Origin: Paludibacteraceae bacterium
GTDB taxonomy: Bacteria; Bacteroidota; Bacteroidia; Bacteroidales; Paludibacteraceae
Direction: 5' to 3'
Assembly (NCBI GenBank): GCA_017391525.1
Contig: JAFOYE010000021.1
Coordinates: 1 to 58,416, forward strand
DNA length: 58,416 nt
The translations under genes and the position numbers were made by a program. Of the stretch, positions 23,772 through 32,034 are shown piece after piece. The notes below the pieces were generated by a model that searched no databases, was not told where the DNA came from, and saw only the letters and a list, made by a program, of their open reading frames with translations. Positions within the stretch are counted from its first letter, which is position 1. Each line of letters begins with the position of its first letter.

Positions 23772-24821
23772 ATGAAAACTATATTTAAAACACTAGCACT
23801 CGGTTTGTTGCTCGTTTCAGTCGCATCATGTGAGAGACATGATCCATTTGATGAGAATACCATCACCGGTGCTGTAGGACCAGAAACATATTGGACTGTA
23901 GAAAGTAGTATGGTAAAAGCAGGCGAGTCTATGGGATTCACCGGACAATATTACTCTACTGTTGCCAAAATTGATCACTCAGAAGTATGGTATGAGTTGT
24001 TTGAGAAAGAGGATAAGTTGGTTACAGCTTCTCTCATCAAAGCATTTACATATAGCTATACTAGCAACACTACAAACCAAAAACGTATGTTGCAAACTAT
24101 CCAATCTTATGCACACTCTGAAGATTTGTGGAGCGATTCTTTGCGTGCTTATGTACTCACTGATAGATTCCCTGTAAGTAATACTCTTGCCCCTATTTCT
24201 TGGGTTCAACCTAAAGATCTTGATGGTTTTGATAAAAACTTACATGCGTACTTCGGCGAGAACTTCGCAACAGAGTTCAAAGCAGGTGTAACTGCTAAGA
24301 TGAACCCTTCAGAGGACGAACGTAACTATGCTGCTTATATGAACGTTCTCCAAGGTTTAAGTCATTTGACAGATACTATTACTACTCCTAATGGCGATCA
24401 GATGCCTTATGTTCAATGGATGACAGATTCTACCTTCAATGCGAATACCAATGCTTGGGTGAAAGGATTCAAACAAAATGATACCATTTGGAGTAAAACT
24501 CTCTTTGATACCGTTGGTATGAATGTTGAACTTAAATTCAAGACATCAGGCCGTCCTCCAAAACAAGATACTACTTGGTATTATGATACAACTTATCTAA
24601 CAAAACCTCAGATGGAAAAAGTAAATCATGTATGGCCACAAATCAAGAACGATATCGATAGCGTTTGGAAAAACCACGTTACATTCTATGATTTGATCCT
24701 GGGTGCAGATGGTTATTCTATCGAATACCAACGCAGCTACTACATCAATGCAGAGTTGCGTATCTATGATGAGAAGGGTACTTATAGTAAGACCGACTCT
24801 AAAGAAATTGGAATTAACTAA
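23772..24821 (+). CDS. Lipoprotein of unknown function in the SusCD operon
   Basis: The 349-residue product has a lipoprotein signal peptide (LGLLLVSVASCERHDPFDE) with acidic residues soon after the cysteine, consistent with export to the cell surface. The rest has alternating strands and aromatic residues, with several Trp-rich segments (WVQPKDLDGFDKN, YVQWMTDSTFN, DTTWYYDTTY). I do not recognise the domain. Its place 32 bases after susD and 27 bases before the PKD lipoprotein is where surface glycan-binding proteins of such loci normally lie, so an auxiliary binding role is plausible but unproven. Confidence 0.75.
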   Translation: MKTIFKTLALGLLLVSVASCERHDPFDENTITGAVGPETYWTVESSMVKAGESMGFTGQYYSTVAKIDHSEVWYELFEKEDKLVTASLIKAFTYSYTSNTTNQKRMLQTIQSYAHSEDLWSDSLRAYVLTDRFPVSNTLAPISWVQPKDLDGFDKNLHAYFGENFATEFKAGVTAKMNPSEDERNYAAYMNVLQGLSHLTDTITTPNGDQMPYVQWMTDSTFNANTNAWVKGFKQNDTIWSKTLFDTVGMNVELKFKTSGRPPKQDTTWYYDTTYLTKPQMEKVNHVWPQIKNDIDSVWKNHVTFYDLILGADGYSIEYQRSYYINAELRIYDEKGTYSKTDSKEIGIN

Positions 24822-24848
24822 TATTAACAAGACAAATATATCAATGAT

Positions 24849-26573
24849 ATGAAAGCAAATTTTTTGAAAACCCTATTGATTGCACTTTTGCCTATCTGTG
24901 CTGTGTCTTGTATTGACAATGTTCCAGAGGAGGAAGTGCTTCCAAGAGATGCTGTTTCTTTCGAATATTATATCGATCAAAATTCTGATTCAACCTACTA
25001 TTTGGATTTCTATATTGATTCAGATATTACTTTCAAAAATACTTCTCCAGAAACTACTGTTGGCGAGCCTACTTGGGACTTTGGTGATGGTATCGTTATG
25101 ACCGGTGATGAAGTAACTCACTTCTATGCGAAGGCAGGTACATACAAAGTAAAACTTACTATCGGTGACTTCTCTGCAGAACAATCTATCATGATTGCTC
25201 CTATCAAACCTATCGTGAAGGTTAAATTCGCTGATGAGGTTTGTGAGGTACGCAATACCTTGGTTACATTTGATGTAGAGTTGCCTAACCCTAAGAACAA
25301 AACTGCTACTTTCTCTTGGACTTTCCCTAAAGATACCAAGAATGAGAATGGTGATGACTATGCAACATTTGAAGGAAAAGGTGTAACTGATCTTCCTGCA
25401 CCAGTAAAATTCTCTCACGTTGGTTCACAACAAGTACAACTCAATGTGAAATTGGGTGAGGATGATTTGGAACCTACATTCTTGAACGTACAAGTTGCTT
25501 ACGATAAAGAAGTTCCTACCCTCTACTATGCAGTACAAGGTGGTCGTATTATGGCCCACAAATTGACTGGTGGTCAACAAGCTCCTGATATGAATATCGC
25601 TTCTTACGACCTTGGCGTTGCTTCTGGTCAACACCCATTCACCCTCCTCTTCAAGGATTCTCTCCTTTATGTCCTCGATGCAGGTAAACAATTCTACTAT
25701 GTAAACGACGTAAACGGCGTTTTGGGTGATGGTAAGATCTCTGTAGTGGCTAAAGATGGTAGCAAAGTGCAAACCATGATTACCAATGCTGGTCAAGCTG
25801 CATTCGATGACCCATTCTATGGTTGCATTGATGGCGATTTCCTCTATTACGCTAACCGTAACACTGGTATGGTTAAAATGCCTTTAACAGATCGTGACAA
25901 AGTATATAGCCTTAGTGAGTATCCTTGGTACGTACAACAAGCAACCCTCGGTTACTACAATAACGGATGGGGTTACGGTACTATCGGTGGTGTGTTTGGC
26001 AAAATCAACGGTGTATGGCACTGGACACGTTTCTACAATGGTAACGGTATCTACCGTTTCGTAGATAGCGATATCCTTCCTGCTGCTGTTGCTAAGGGTG
26101 ATGACACCAACAAACCTAAAGCTGGTATCATGCTCGAGGGTATGGCTCCTAAATCATTCGTTTACACAGCTAAGAGTGCTACTCCAAAGATGTGTGTACA
26201 CGTTATGGACGCTGGTTACAACGGATTCTACGCTTGTACTTATGACGAACTTGAGGCTGTTGGTACATCTAAGAATGCACTCAAACCTTACGCTGTAACA
26301 TATGATGGCAAAATGTTCGAGAGTAACACCACTGGTAACCTTCCTGCTGTAGAAGGTTCAGGTTCTGAGGCTGTAGGTATCTGCCAAATGGCTTACGACG
26401 AAGTGAACGACTGCGTATACTTTGGTTATCGTAACAATAGTGTGGCTGCAGCTAACTTCCCTCCTACAGGTATCTATTGCTACAACGTAGCTACAGGTCA
26501 AGTTACTTGCCTCATCGAAGGCGTTAGCGTATACGGTTTGGCTGTAAACAACAACCCTGCTAAATTGTTCTAA
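24849..26573 (+). CDS. Surface lipoprotein with PKD domains and a propeller-like C-terminal half
   Basis: The 574-residue lipoprotein has a signal ending at LLPICAVSC, followed by an acidic stretch. Residues about 55-120 form a PKD domain (WDFGDGIVMTGDEV and AGTYKVKLTIGD). A second PKD-like domain follows (RNTLVTFDVELPNP, FSWTFPKD). From about 230 the protein switches to a repeated beta pattern (LYYAVQGGRIMAHKL, LLFKDSLLYVLDAGK, GDFLYYANRNTGMVKM) suggesting a beta-propeller. Such lipoproteins usually bind glycans at the surface for SusCD. The stop codon overlaps the next gene's start (TAATG at 26571-26575), so both are probably co-translated. The second half resembles the C-terminal half of the protein at 29388-31832. 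Confidence 0.8.
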   Translation: MKANFLKTLLIALLPICAVSCIDNVPEEEVLPRDAVSFEYYIDQNSDSTYYLDFYIDSDITFKNTSPETTVGEPTWDFGDGIVMTGDEVTHFYAKAGTYKVKLTIGDFSAEQSIMIAPIKPIVKVKFADEVCEVRNTLVTFDVELPNPKNKTATFSWTFPKDTKNENGDDYATFEGKGVTDLPAPVKFSHVGSQQVQLNVKLGEDDLEPTFLNVQVAYDKEVPTLYYAVQGGRIMAHKLTGGQQAPDMNIASYDLGVASGQHPFTLLFKDSLLYVLDAGKQFYYVNDVNGVLGDGKISVVAKDGSKVQTMITNAGQAAFDDPFYGCIDGDFLYYANRNTGMVKMPLTDRDKVYSLSEYPWYVQQATLGYYNNGWGYGTIGGVFGKINGVWHWTRFYNGNGIYRFVDSDILPAAVAKGDDTNKPKAGIMLEGMAPKSFVYTAKSATPKMCVHVMDAGYNGFYACTYDELEAVGTSKNALKPYAVTYDGKMFESNTTGNLPAVEGSGSEAVGICQMAYDEVNDCVYFGYRNNSVAAANFPPTGIYCYNVATGQVTCLIEGVSVYGLAVNNNPAKLF

Positions 26574-29116
26574 TGAAATTCGTAAAACAAATATCTATTC
26601 TTGCTCTTGGCTTGTGCATGGCGCTTACGCTCCATGCACAGCCCAAGCGTGAGTTTCGTGGTTCATGGTTGACCACGGTGTGGGCAATCGACTGGCCAAA
26701 TCCCCATAGCCAAGCAGATGCTGCTGGCCAACTCAAACAACAACAGTACATGCTTTCTCTCATCAAACTACATGAGAAAGCCAACCTTAATGCCATTTTC
26801 TTCCAAGTTCGTGGCTTTGCGGATGCTATGTACAAATCTAAATATGAGCCATGGAGTCAATACCTCACAGGTACTCGTGGTGGTGAACCTACCTACGATC
26901 CTCTCCAACTAGTTATTGACTCTGCGCACGCACGTGGTATAGAGGTACATGTATGGCTCAATCCTTATCGTTATGCTTCTTCCGATGCTACTTACGGTAA
27001 GAATCACCCTCTTGACTATCACAATACCCACCCAGAATGGTTGGTTAAATGTGGTGACATCACTATCCTCAATCCTTCTCTCCCTGAAGTCCGTACTCAA
27101 ATTTGCAAAGTAGTGGCGGATATTGTGGAGAACTACGATGTGGATGGCGTAATTTTCGACGACTATTTCCATCAATCAGGATACCAAAACTCCTATGATG
27201 ATGCACAATATAATGCCTACAAGGATACTGCATCTACCGTAATGTCCCGTGCTGACTGGCGCCGTGCGCAAAACAATCTCATGGTACGCATGGTCAATGA
27301 TACTATCAAGGCAACCAAACCTTGGGTGAAATTCGGTATCGGTCCTGCAGGTGTGGCAGGTAAAGAAAATACTTCTGCTCCTGTATATGGTGTAGAACCT
27401 TGTCCTACCCCTTCTAGCGACTGGCAGTACAACCAAATCTATGCGGACCCACTTGCTTGGTACAACGAGAAGACCATTGACTATATGGCTCCTCAAATCT
27501 ATTGGACCATCAACTCTTGGGCCAACTACGATGTGATTGCTAAATGGTGGTCAGACATGGCGTGCCACTTCAACCGACATATGTATGTCAGTCATACACT
27601 CCAAAATCTTGTATCTGACAACAATGTAACTTCAGGTAAGCATAATAAATATGAGATCGGTGCCCAAATCGAACTCAACCGACTCTATGATCGTCAAGAT
27701 GCTCCAGGTAGTGTATGGTATGGCTTCTCATATGGTATGAGTACCAAAGACTATTTCAACTACATCGAGTCTGATGTTAATACCAATGCGGCTATCGTTC
27801 CACAAATGAGTTGGTACTCCACTAATAAGTGTCTATATGTGAGCAACATCACCAAGTCAGGCGACAAACTTACATGGAAAGCACCTCAATCCAACCTTCG
27901 TTATGTGGTATATCAAATACCTAAATCCGAGATTGGCAAACCTGGTGTGGCACATTCTAGCAAATATCTCTTGGGAACCACTTATACCAATGAGTTTAAC
28001 GTAAACAACAAGTTTGCACTAGATGCGTCTATCCCATCTGTTTATGCAGTCGCTGTTCTTGACCGTTTCGGCAATGAATATCCTGCTCGCACCATGGATA
28101 ATACATCTTGGGGCAAATCTCCTGTGGCTGAGATTGTATATCCTACCAATAATAGTTCTGCCCTCATGCCATGTAATGTGACATGGAAAGCAGTTCAAGG
28201 TGCTGACTCTTACTTCTTCCAATTATCTAAGTCTGCGGACTTCTCTGAGATTGACTATGAGTACGAAGTTTCAGAGCCTACTTTCTATTTGGGTAAAATC
28301 TATTGGCTTAAATCCGATGGTACATACTACTGGCGCATACGCACACGTAGTATTAATAAGGAAGATTCATTCTCCAAGGTTTATTCTTTCAATGGAACGT
28401 ACTTCCGTATGCAATCTCCTGCAGAAGGCGATACCTGCGACTTCGTGACTCCAACCTTTGTTTGCGATAGTGTCAATTTTTCAAATGTTCAATATACTTT
28501 TGAGATAGCATCTAACGCTAAATTTGACGAAGCATCTATGGTGCATGTGACTACTGTATCCAAACCTCGTTTCACGTTGCCATTCAACCTTTTGGCTTCT
28601 CGTGATTATTATGTTCGTGCAACAGCAGCGTTCAATGGTATGGAGGTGATGACTACTAGCGTTAAATTCCGCACCATGGCACAATATGTTCCAGTACCTG
28701 TCATTACATGGCCTACCAATGGACTAGATGTTGCGGGAGAAGATATCAAAGTAGTATGGAAGAAACAAGCTTCATCTGGTTTCCAAGTGGAACTCAGTAC
28801 TTCTAAGACTTTTGCACCACGCAATACTACAAAGATTCGTATTGACGATCCTAATGCTTGGTCTACCACTACTACCCTTAAAAAAGGAACTTGGTATATC
28901 CGTGTAATGGCTGCTCAAGAAGGTGGATATACAGATCCTTCTGAAGTAGTACAAATCAATATGGGTGTAGATGGTGGTGTTGACGGATTGGAAGCCCCAA
29001 CTGCAGTTGAAGACATTACTGTCTCTTCCACTCCAACAAAGATTGTAGAGAACGGACATGTATATATCTTCCGTGATGGCAAACGCTATAACTTACTTGG
29101 CAATCACGTACAATAG
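26573..29116 (+). CDS. GHL10-family (DigH/YngK-type) glycoside hydrolase with FN3-like domains and C-terminal module
   Basis: The 847-residue secreted protein has a signal peptide (ISILALGLCMALTLHAQ) and a GHL10 TIM barrel (PF02638 type). Recognisable barrel parts are REFRGSWLTTVWAIDWP, NAIFFQVRGFADAMYKSKYEPW, EVHVWLNPYRYA, NPSLPEVR and DVDGVIFDDYF, with likely acidic catalytic residues on the last strand. E. coli DigH (formerly YddW), of this family, cleaves peptidoglycan strands lacking stem peptides. Downstream are Ig/FN3-like repeats (about 400-800), then a ~35-residue C-terminal module (NGHVYIFRDGKRYNLLG) shared with five neighbours. In this murQ-susCD context the enzyme probably cuts denuded glycan outside the cell or at its surface. 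The stop codon lies inside an 11-bp repeat array. Confidence 0.87.
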   Translation: MKFVKQISILALGLCMALTLHAQPKREFRGSWLTTVWAIDWPNPHSQADAAGQLKQQQYMLSLIKLHEKANLNAIFFQVRGFADAMYKSKYEPWSQYLTGTRGGEPTYDPLQLVIDSAHARGIEVHVWLNPYRYASSDATYGKNHPLDYHNTHPEWLVKCGDITILNPSLPEVRTQICKVVADIVENYDVDGVIFDDYFHQSGYQNSYDDAQYNAYKDTASTVMSRADWRRAQNNLMVRMVNDTIKATKPWVKFGIGPAGVAGKENTSAPVYGVEPCPTPSSDWQYNQIYADPLAWYNEKTIDYMAPQIYWTINSWANYDVIAKWWSDMACHFNRHMYVSHTLQNLVSDNNVTSGKHNKYEIGAQIELNRLYDRQDAPGSVWYGFSYGMSTKDYFNYIESDVNTNAAIVPQMSWYSTNKCLYVSNITKSGDKLTWKAPQSNLRYVVYQIPKSEIGKPGVAHSSKYLLGTTYTNEFNVNNKFALDASIPSVYAVAVLDRFGNEYPARTMDNTSWGKSPVAEIVYPTNNSSALMPCNVTWKAVQGADSYFFQLSKSADFSEIDYEYEVSEPTFYLGKIYWLKSDGTYYWRIRTRSINKEDSFSKVYSFNGTYFRMQSPAEGDTCDFVTPTFVCDSVNFSNVQYTFEIASNAKFDEASMVHVTTVSKPRFTLPFNLLASRDYYVRATAAFNGMEVMTTSVKFRTMAQYVPVPVITWPTNGLDVAGEDIKVVWKKQASSGFQVELSTSKTFAPRNTTKIRIDDPNAWSTTTTLKKGTWYIRVMAAQEGGYTDPSEVVQINMGVDGGVDGLEAPTAVEDITVSSTPTKIVENGHVYIFRDGKRYNLLGNHVQ

Positions 29117-29154
29117 ACGCACTATTCACGCACTATTCACGCACAATAGACGCA
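29111..29154. repeat. 11-bp tandem repeat overlapping the GHL10 stop codon
   Basis: Four exact 11-base units run CAATAGACGCA, CTATTCACGCA, CTATTCACGCA, CAATAGACGCA. The first four bases alternate between mutually inverted words (CAATAG and CTATTC share the AATAG/CTATT inversion). The TAG stop of the GHL10 gene is within the first unit. A related fragment, CACGCACAATTTAG, occurs near 2928. Confidence 0.8.
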
Positions 29155-29209
29155 CAATAATGATATGATTCCTGATAGATAACCGAGGTAGAGGTATCAC
29201 TAAGAAGTC

Positions 29210-29285
29210 CAGCAGCCGCGCAGCGGTGGTCTAACAACAAAGTGGTCCAACAGCCGAAGGCGGTCTTTCAGCGAAGCGGTCTTAA
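29210..29285. repeat. 16-18-bp repeats (GGTCTAACA type) before the 29388 gene
   Basis: Units GGTCTAACAACAAAGT, GGTCCAACAGCCGAAGGC, GGTCTTTCAGCGAAGC and GGTCTTA are consecutive. The words and the AGCGAAGCGGTCTTA end closely match the element at 12887-13026 read in either direction. The 29117-29387 spacer also has a GTCCAC-A-GTGGAC palindrome at 29325-29337 and no gene or clear promoter. Confidence 0.7.
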
Positions 29286-29387
29286 AAAATAAACAACACA
29301 ATTAAATTACTTAACGCAACCGAGGTCCACAGTGGACGTGTCCACACGGATGAGGAAGCAATTTATTAACCAAAAAACAACAAATTT

Positions 29388-31832
29388 ATGAAAAGATTTT
29401 CAATCTTTTTTGCAGCTCTTTTTGTAGCTGTATCTTCATTTGCTACCGTTACTTACGAGCTCAACGGTGGTGTGACCAATGATGACAATTGGTTGACTAA
29501 AAACGACATGTTCCAAGCATGTATGGCTGAGTGCGGTGTTACCGGTCTTGCTACTTTGGACGAGTTGAAAGCTTCTGCAGATCCATTTACTACTATCTGC
29601 GGTAAATTGACTGATGTTACTGGCATGTTGAATGCTGAGAAATGGGACTGGCTTGAGGCTTACATCATTTCTGTTCAAAACGTTGACGCTAATGCTACCA
29701 CTCTTGTTGAGGGTACTACTTCTGCAGGTTGGCGTTATGCTGTGGCAGCTTTCTTCTTGGAGAGCAAGCGTGGTTCATGGCCTGTTTCTACAGACTTCTC
29801 TGTAGCTGGTAAAGTAGACGCTTTCATGCCTGCATGGAAACACGGTTTTGCTAACCCAACTGAGCCAACAGCTGAGTTCGTATTGAACGCTCCTTACCTC
29901 GAGGGTAAAACTTTCGACGGTTGGTATGCTGCTGCTGACTTCTCTGGTGAGAAAGTAACTACCGTTAACGCTGAGACAACTGGTACTCTCTACGCTAAGT
30001 GGGTTGACTATGTATCTACTATCGCTGAGGTTCGCGCTTTGGCTGATGATACTGAGGCTAAAACTTCTGGTGTTGTTAACTTCGTTTCTGGCAAGAATGT
30101 ATGGATCCAAGATGCTACAGGTGGTATCCTTGTTTACACATCTGAGACTCCAGCTTGCGAGGTAGGTCAAAAGATTACTGTTAAGGGTAAGAAAGTTATG
30201 TACGGTGACGCTCCAGAGCTTTCTGGTGCAGTTATCGAGGCTACTGAGGCTGGTAAATTGTACGATATCGTTGCTTATGAGAACCTCGCTGCTCTTGTAG
30301 CTGACTCTCTCGAGCACAAATACTTCGCTACACGCGTTACTGTTCCTGGCGTAACTATCGTTGAGTACGATTCTTACAACAACCCAACTGTACAAGATGC
30401 TGCTGGTAACAAAGCAAAATGCTACAAGATGGTTCTTGACCCAACTGCTTACCCAGTAGGTTGCAAGGTAACTGTTACTGGTGTGGCTGCTTGGCACTAT
30501 GCATTCCAATTCGTTGGTAACGCTGCTGACATCGTTCGTCCTATCGTAGGTAAGAAAGAGAACTACACCTTCCCAACTCGCGCTAATGGCCGTTACTCTT
30601 TGGAGAACAATTGGGTAATCTCTAACATCGAGGATAACTTCGCTGCTAACAAACCAGGTTCTACTGACTATGTTCGTGGTATGGCTGCTAAGGACGGTAT
30701 CATGTACTTCATCGACCGTGAGCTCAAACAAATCAAACGCGTTGACGGTAAGACTGGTGATATGCTTACCCCTATCGTACTCCAAGGTACTGACACTCTC
30801 TTCAAAGCTGCTACTGTAGATTCAGTTGGTAATAAGACTTGGGCTGACAAGACTACTCTTCCTTACAATGACCTCAAGTTCGACCAAGCTGGTAACTGCT
30901 TGATCGGTGCTTGTATGACAGGTGCTACTACTTGCCAAACATTCTTTATCTATATCGTTAATCTTGAGACTGGTGTTTGCACCAAACTCATCGAGGACGT
31001 TCTTTGGGAGAACCCAGGTTTGAACGAGGTTAAGTTCCGTTTCGACGCATTCGGTGTTGCAGGTGATGTAACTAAGAATGGTGTTATCATGGCTGCTGAC
31101 GCTAACGGTTCTTGGAACGTATATCGTTGGTTGATCGAGGATGGCGTTGCTGGCGAAGGCGAGCAAGTTGCTGTTCTTCTCGACCCAGCTGTTGACCAAT
31201 CACTCTTCGTTAACGCTGCTGGTTTCGGTACAGCTCCTCAAATCTTCCCACAAGATGAGGTTGGTTCACTCTTCTACGTTGATGGTTTCAACACATTGCC
31301 AATGTTGTTCTACGGTTCACCAGAGGAAGGAGCTATGCTTATCGACGACTTCATCAACGTTCCTTCAGGTACTAAAGTATGGAACACTGATACTATCTCT
31401 ATGAACCAAGGTCACAACGGTCTCATTGAGTTCCAAGTAGGTGAGGAGTACTTCCTCCTTATGGCTGCTACCAACACAGCTGGTTCTCCAACTTCTGCTT
31501 TCGCACTCTACAAGTTTGCTGACGCTGACCGTGCATTCGCAGGTATGGAGCCACTTTGGTACTTCCCACACAACGGTCTTGGTTCTACAACCAACGGTTG
31601 CCGTACAGCTGTTCCTTCAGTTGACGTAGTTAGCGAGACAGAGGCTACTCTCTACATCTATGCTAACAACAACGGTTACGCTGCTTACACCCTCACTATC
31701 GATCCTACTATCTCTGCTGTAGAGGATATCGAGGCTGTTAAGGTTGAGGCTAAGAAGATCATCGAGAACGGTAACGTTGTAGTTATCAAGAACGGTGTTA
31801 AATACAACATGCTCGGTGCTGAGGTTAAGTAA
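29388..31832 (+). CDS. Secreted multidomain protein: InlB B-repeat, OB-fold-like domain, propeller-like region, C-terminal module
   Basis: The 814-residue product has a signal peptide (FSIFFAALFVAVSSFA) and no lipobox. Around residues 165-205 it has a Listeria-Bacteroides (InlB B) repeat (GKTFDGWYAAADFSGEKVTT and TLYAKW). Residues about 210-380 contain two OB-fold-like units (NVWIQDATGGILVYTS, VGQKITVKGK, GDAPELSG). From 390 a propeller-like region resembles that of the PKD lipoprotein. It ends in the shared C-terminal module (NGNVVVIKNGVKYNMLGAEVK). No catalytic domain is recognised, so adhesion or substrate presentation is likely. Codon choice is extremely uniform (GCT, GGT, GTT, AAC, TTC), indicating very high expression. 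A strong terminator follows at 31882. Confidence 0.78.
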   Translation: MKRFSIFFAALFVAVSSFATVTYELNGGVTNDDNWLTKNDMFQACMAECGVTGLATLDELKASADPFTTICGKLTDVTGMLNAEKWDWLEAYIISVQNVDANATTLVEGTTSAGWRYAVAAFFLESKRGSWPVSTDFSVAGKVDAFMPAWKHGFANPTEPTAEFVLNAPYLEGKTFDGWYAAADFSGEKVTTVNAETTGTLYAKWVDYVSTIAEVRALADDTEAKTSGVVNFVSGKNVWIQDATGGILVYTSETPACEVGQKITVKGKKVMYGDAPELSGAVIEATEAGKLYDIVAYENLAALVADSLEHKYFATRVTVPGVTIVEYDSYNNPTVQDAAGNKAKCYKMVLDPTAYPVGCKVTVTGVAAWHYAFQFVGNAADIVRPIVGKKENYTFPTRANGRYSLENNWVISNIEDNFAANKPGSTDYVRGMAAKDGIMYFIDRELKQIKRVDGKTGDMLTPIVLQGTDTLFKAATVDSVGNKTWADKTTLPYNDLKFDQAGNCLIGACMTGATTCQTFFIYIVNLETGVCTKLIEDVLWENPGLNEVKFRFDAFGVAGDVTKNGVIMAADANGSWNVYRWLIEDGVAGEGEQVAVLLDPAVDQSLFVNAAGFGTAPQIFPQDEVGSLFYVDGFNTLPMLFYGSPEEGAMLIDDFINVPSGTKVWNTDTISMNQGHNGLIEFQVGEEYFLLMAATNTAGSPTSAFALYKFADADRAFAGMEPLWYFPHNGLGSTTNGCRTAVPSVDVVSETEATLYIYANNNGYAAYTLTIDPTISAVEDIEAVKVEAKKIIENGNVVVIKNGVKYNMLGAEVK

Positions 31833-31881
31833 TTCGCTAAGTTGTACTTAGGAGTTATATAAACTCAAATAACCATAATCC

Positions 31882-31912
31882 GGAGTGCGTCCTACGACGC
31901 ACTCCTTTTATT
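31882..31912 (+). terminator. Rho-independent terminator after the 29388 gene
   Basis: GGAGTGCGTC and GACGCACTCC form a perfect 10-base stem with a CTAC loop, followed by TTTTATTTT. Confidence 0.9.
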
Positions 31913-31918
31913 TTCTTG

Positions 31919-31950
31919 CTTTTCAACTTTCAACTTTCAACTTTCAACTA
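31919..31950. repeat. Heptamer tandem repeat (CTTTCAA) ahead of the first NAGPA-amidase promoter
   Basis: One CTTTTCAA and three perfect CTTTCAA units are followed directly by CTAAAAAATTTGC of the promoter. The same arrangement occurs before the secA promoter. Confidence 0.8.
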
Positions 31951-31955
31951 AAAAA

Positions 31956-31987
31956 TTTGCATATTTGCAATATTTTTATTACCTTTG
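31956..31987 (+). promoter_or_regulatory. Promoter of the first NAGPA-amidase operon
   Basis: TTTG at 31956 lies 24 bases before TTACCTTTG (TA at 31980). The inter-box sequence ATATTTGCAATATTTTTAT is very like that of the rnf and secA promoters. Confidence 0.85.
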
Positions 31988-32034
31988 TGCGCTAAATTTA
32001 TTACACACGAATTTAACCACAAAATTTATACACC

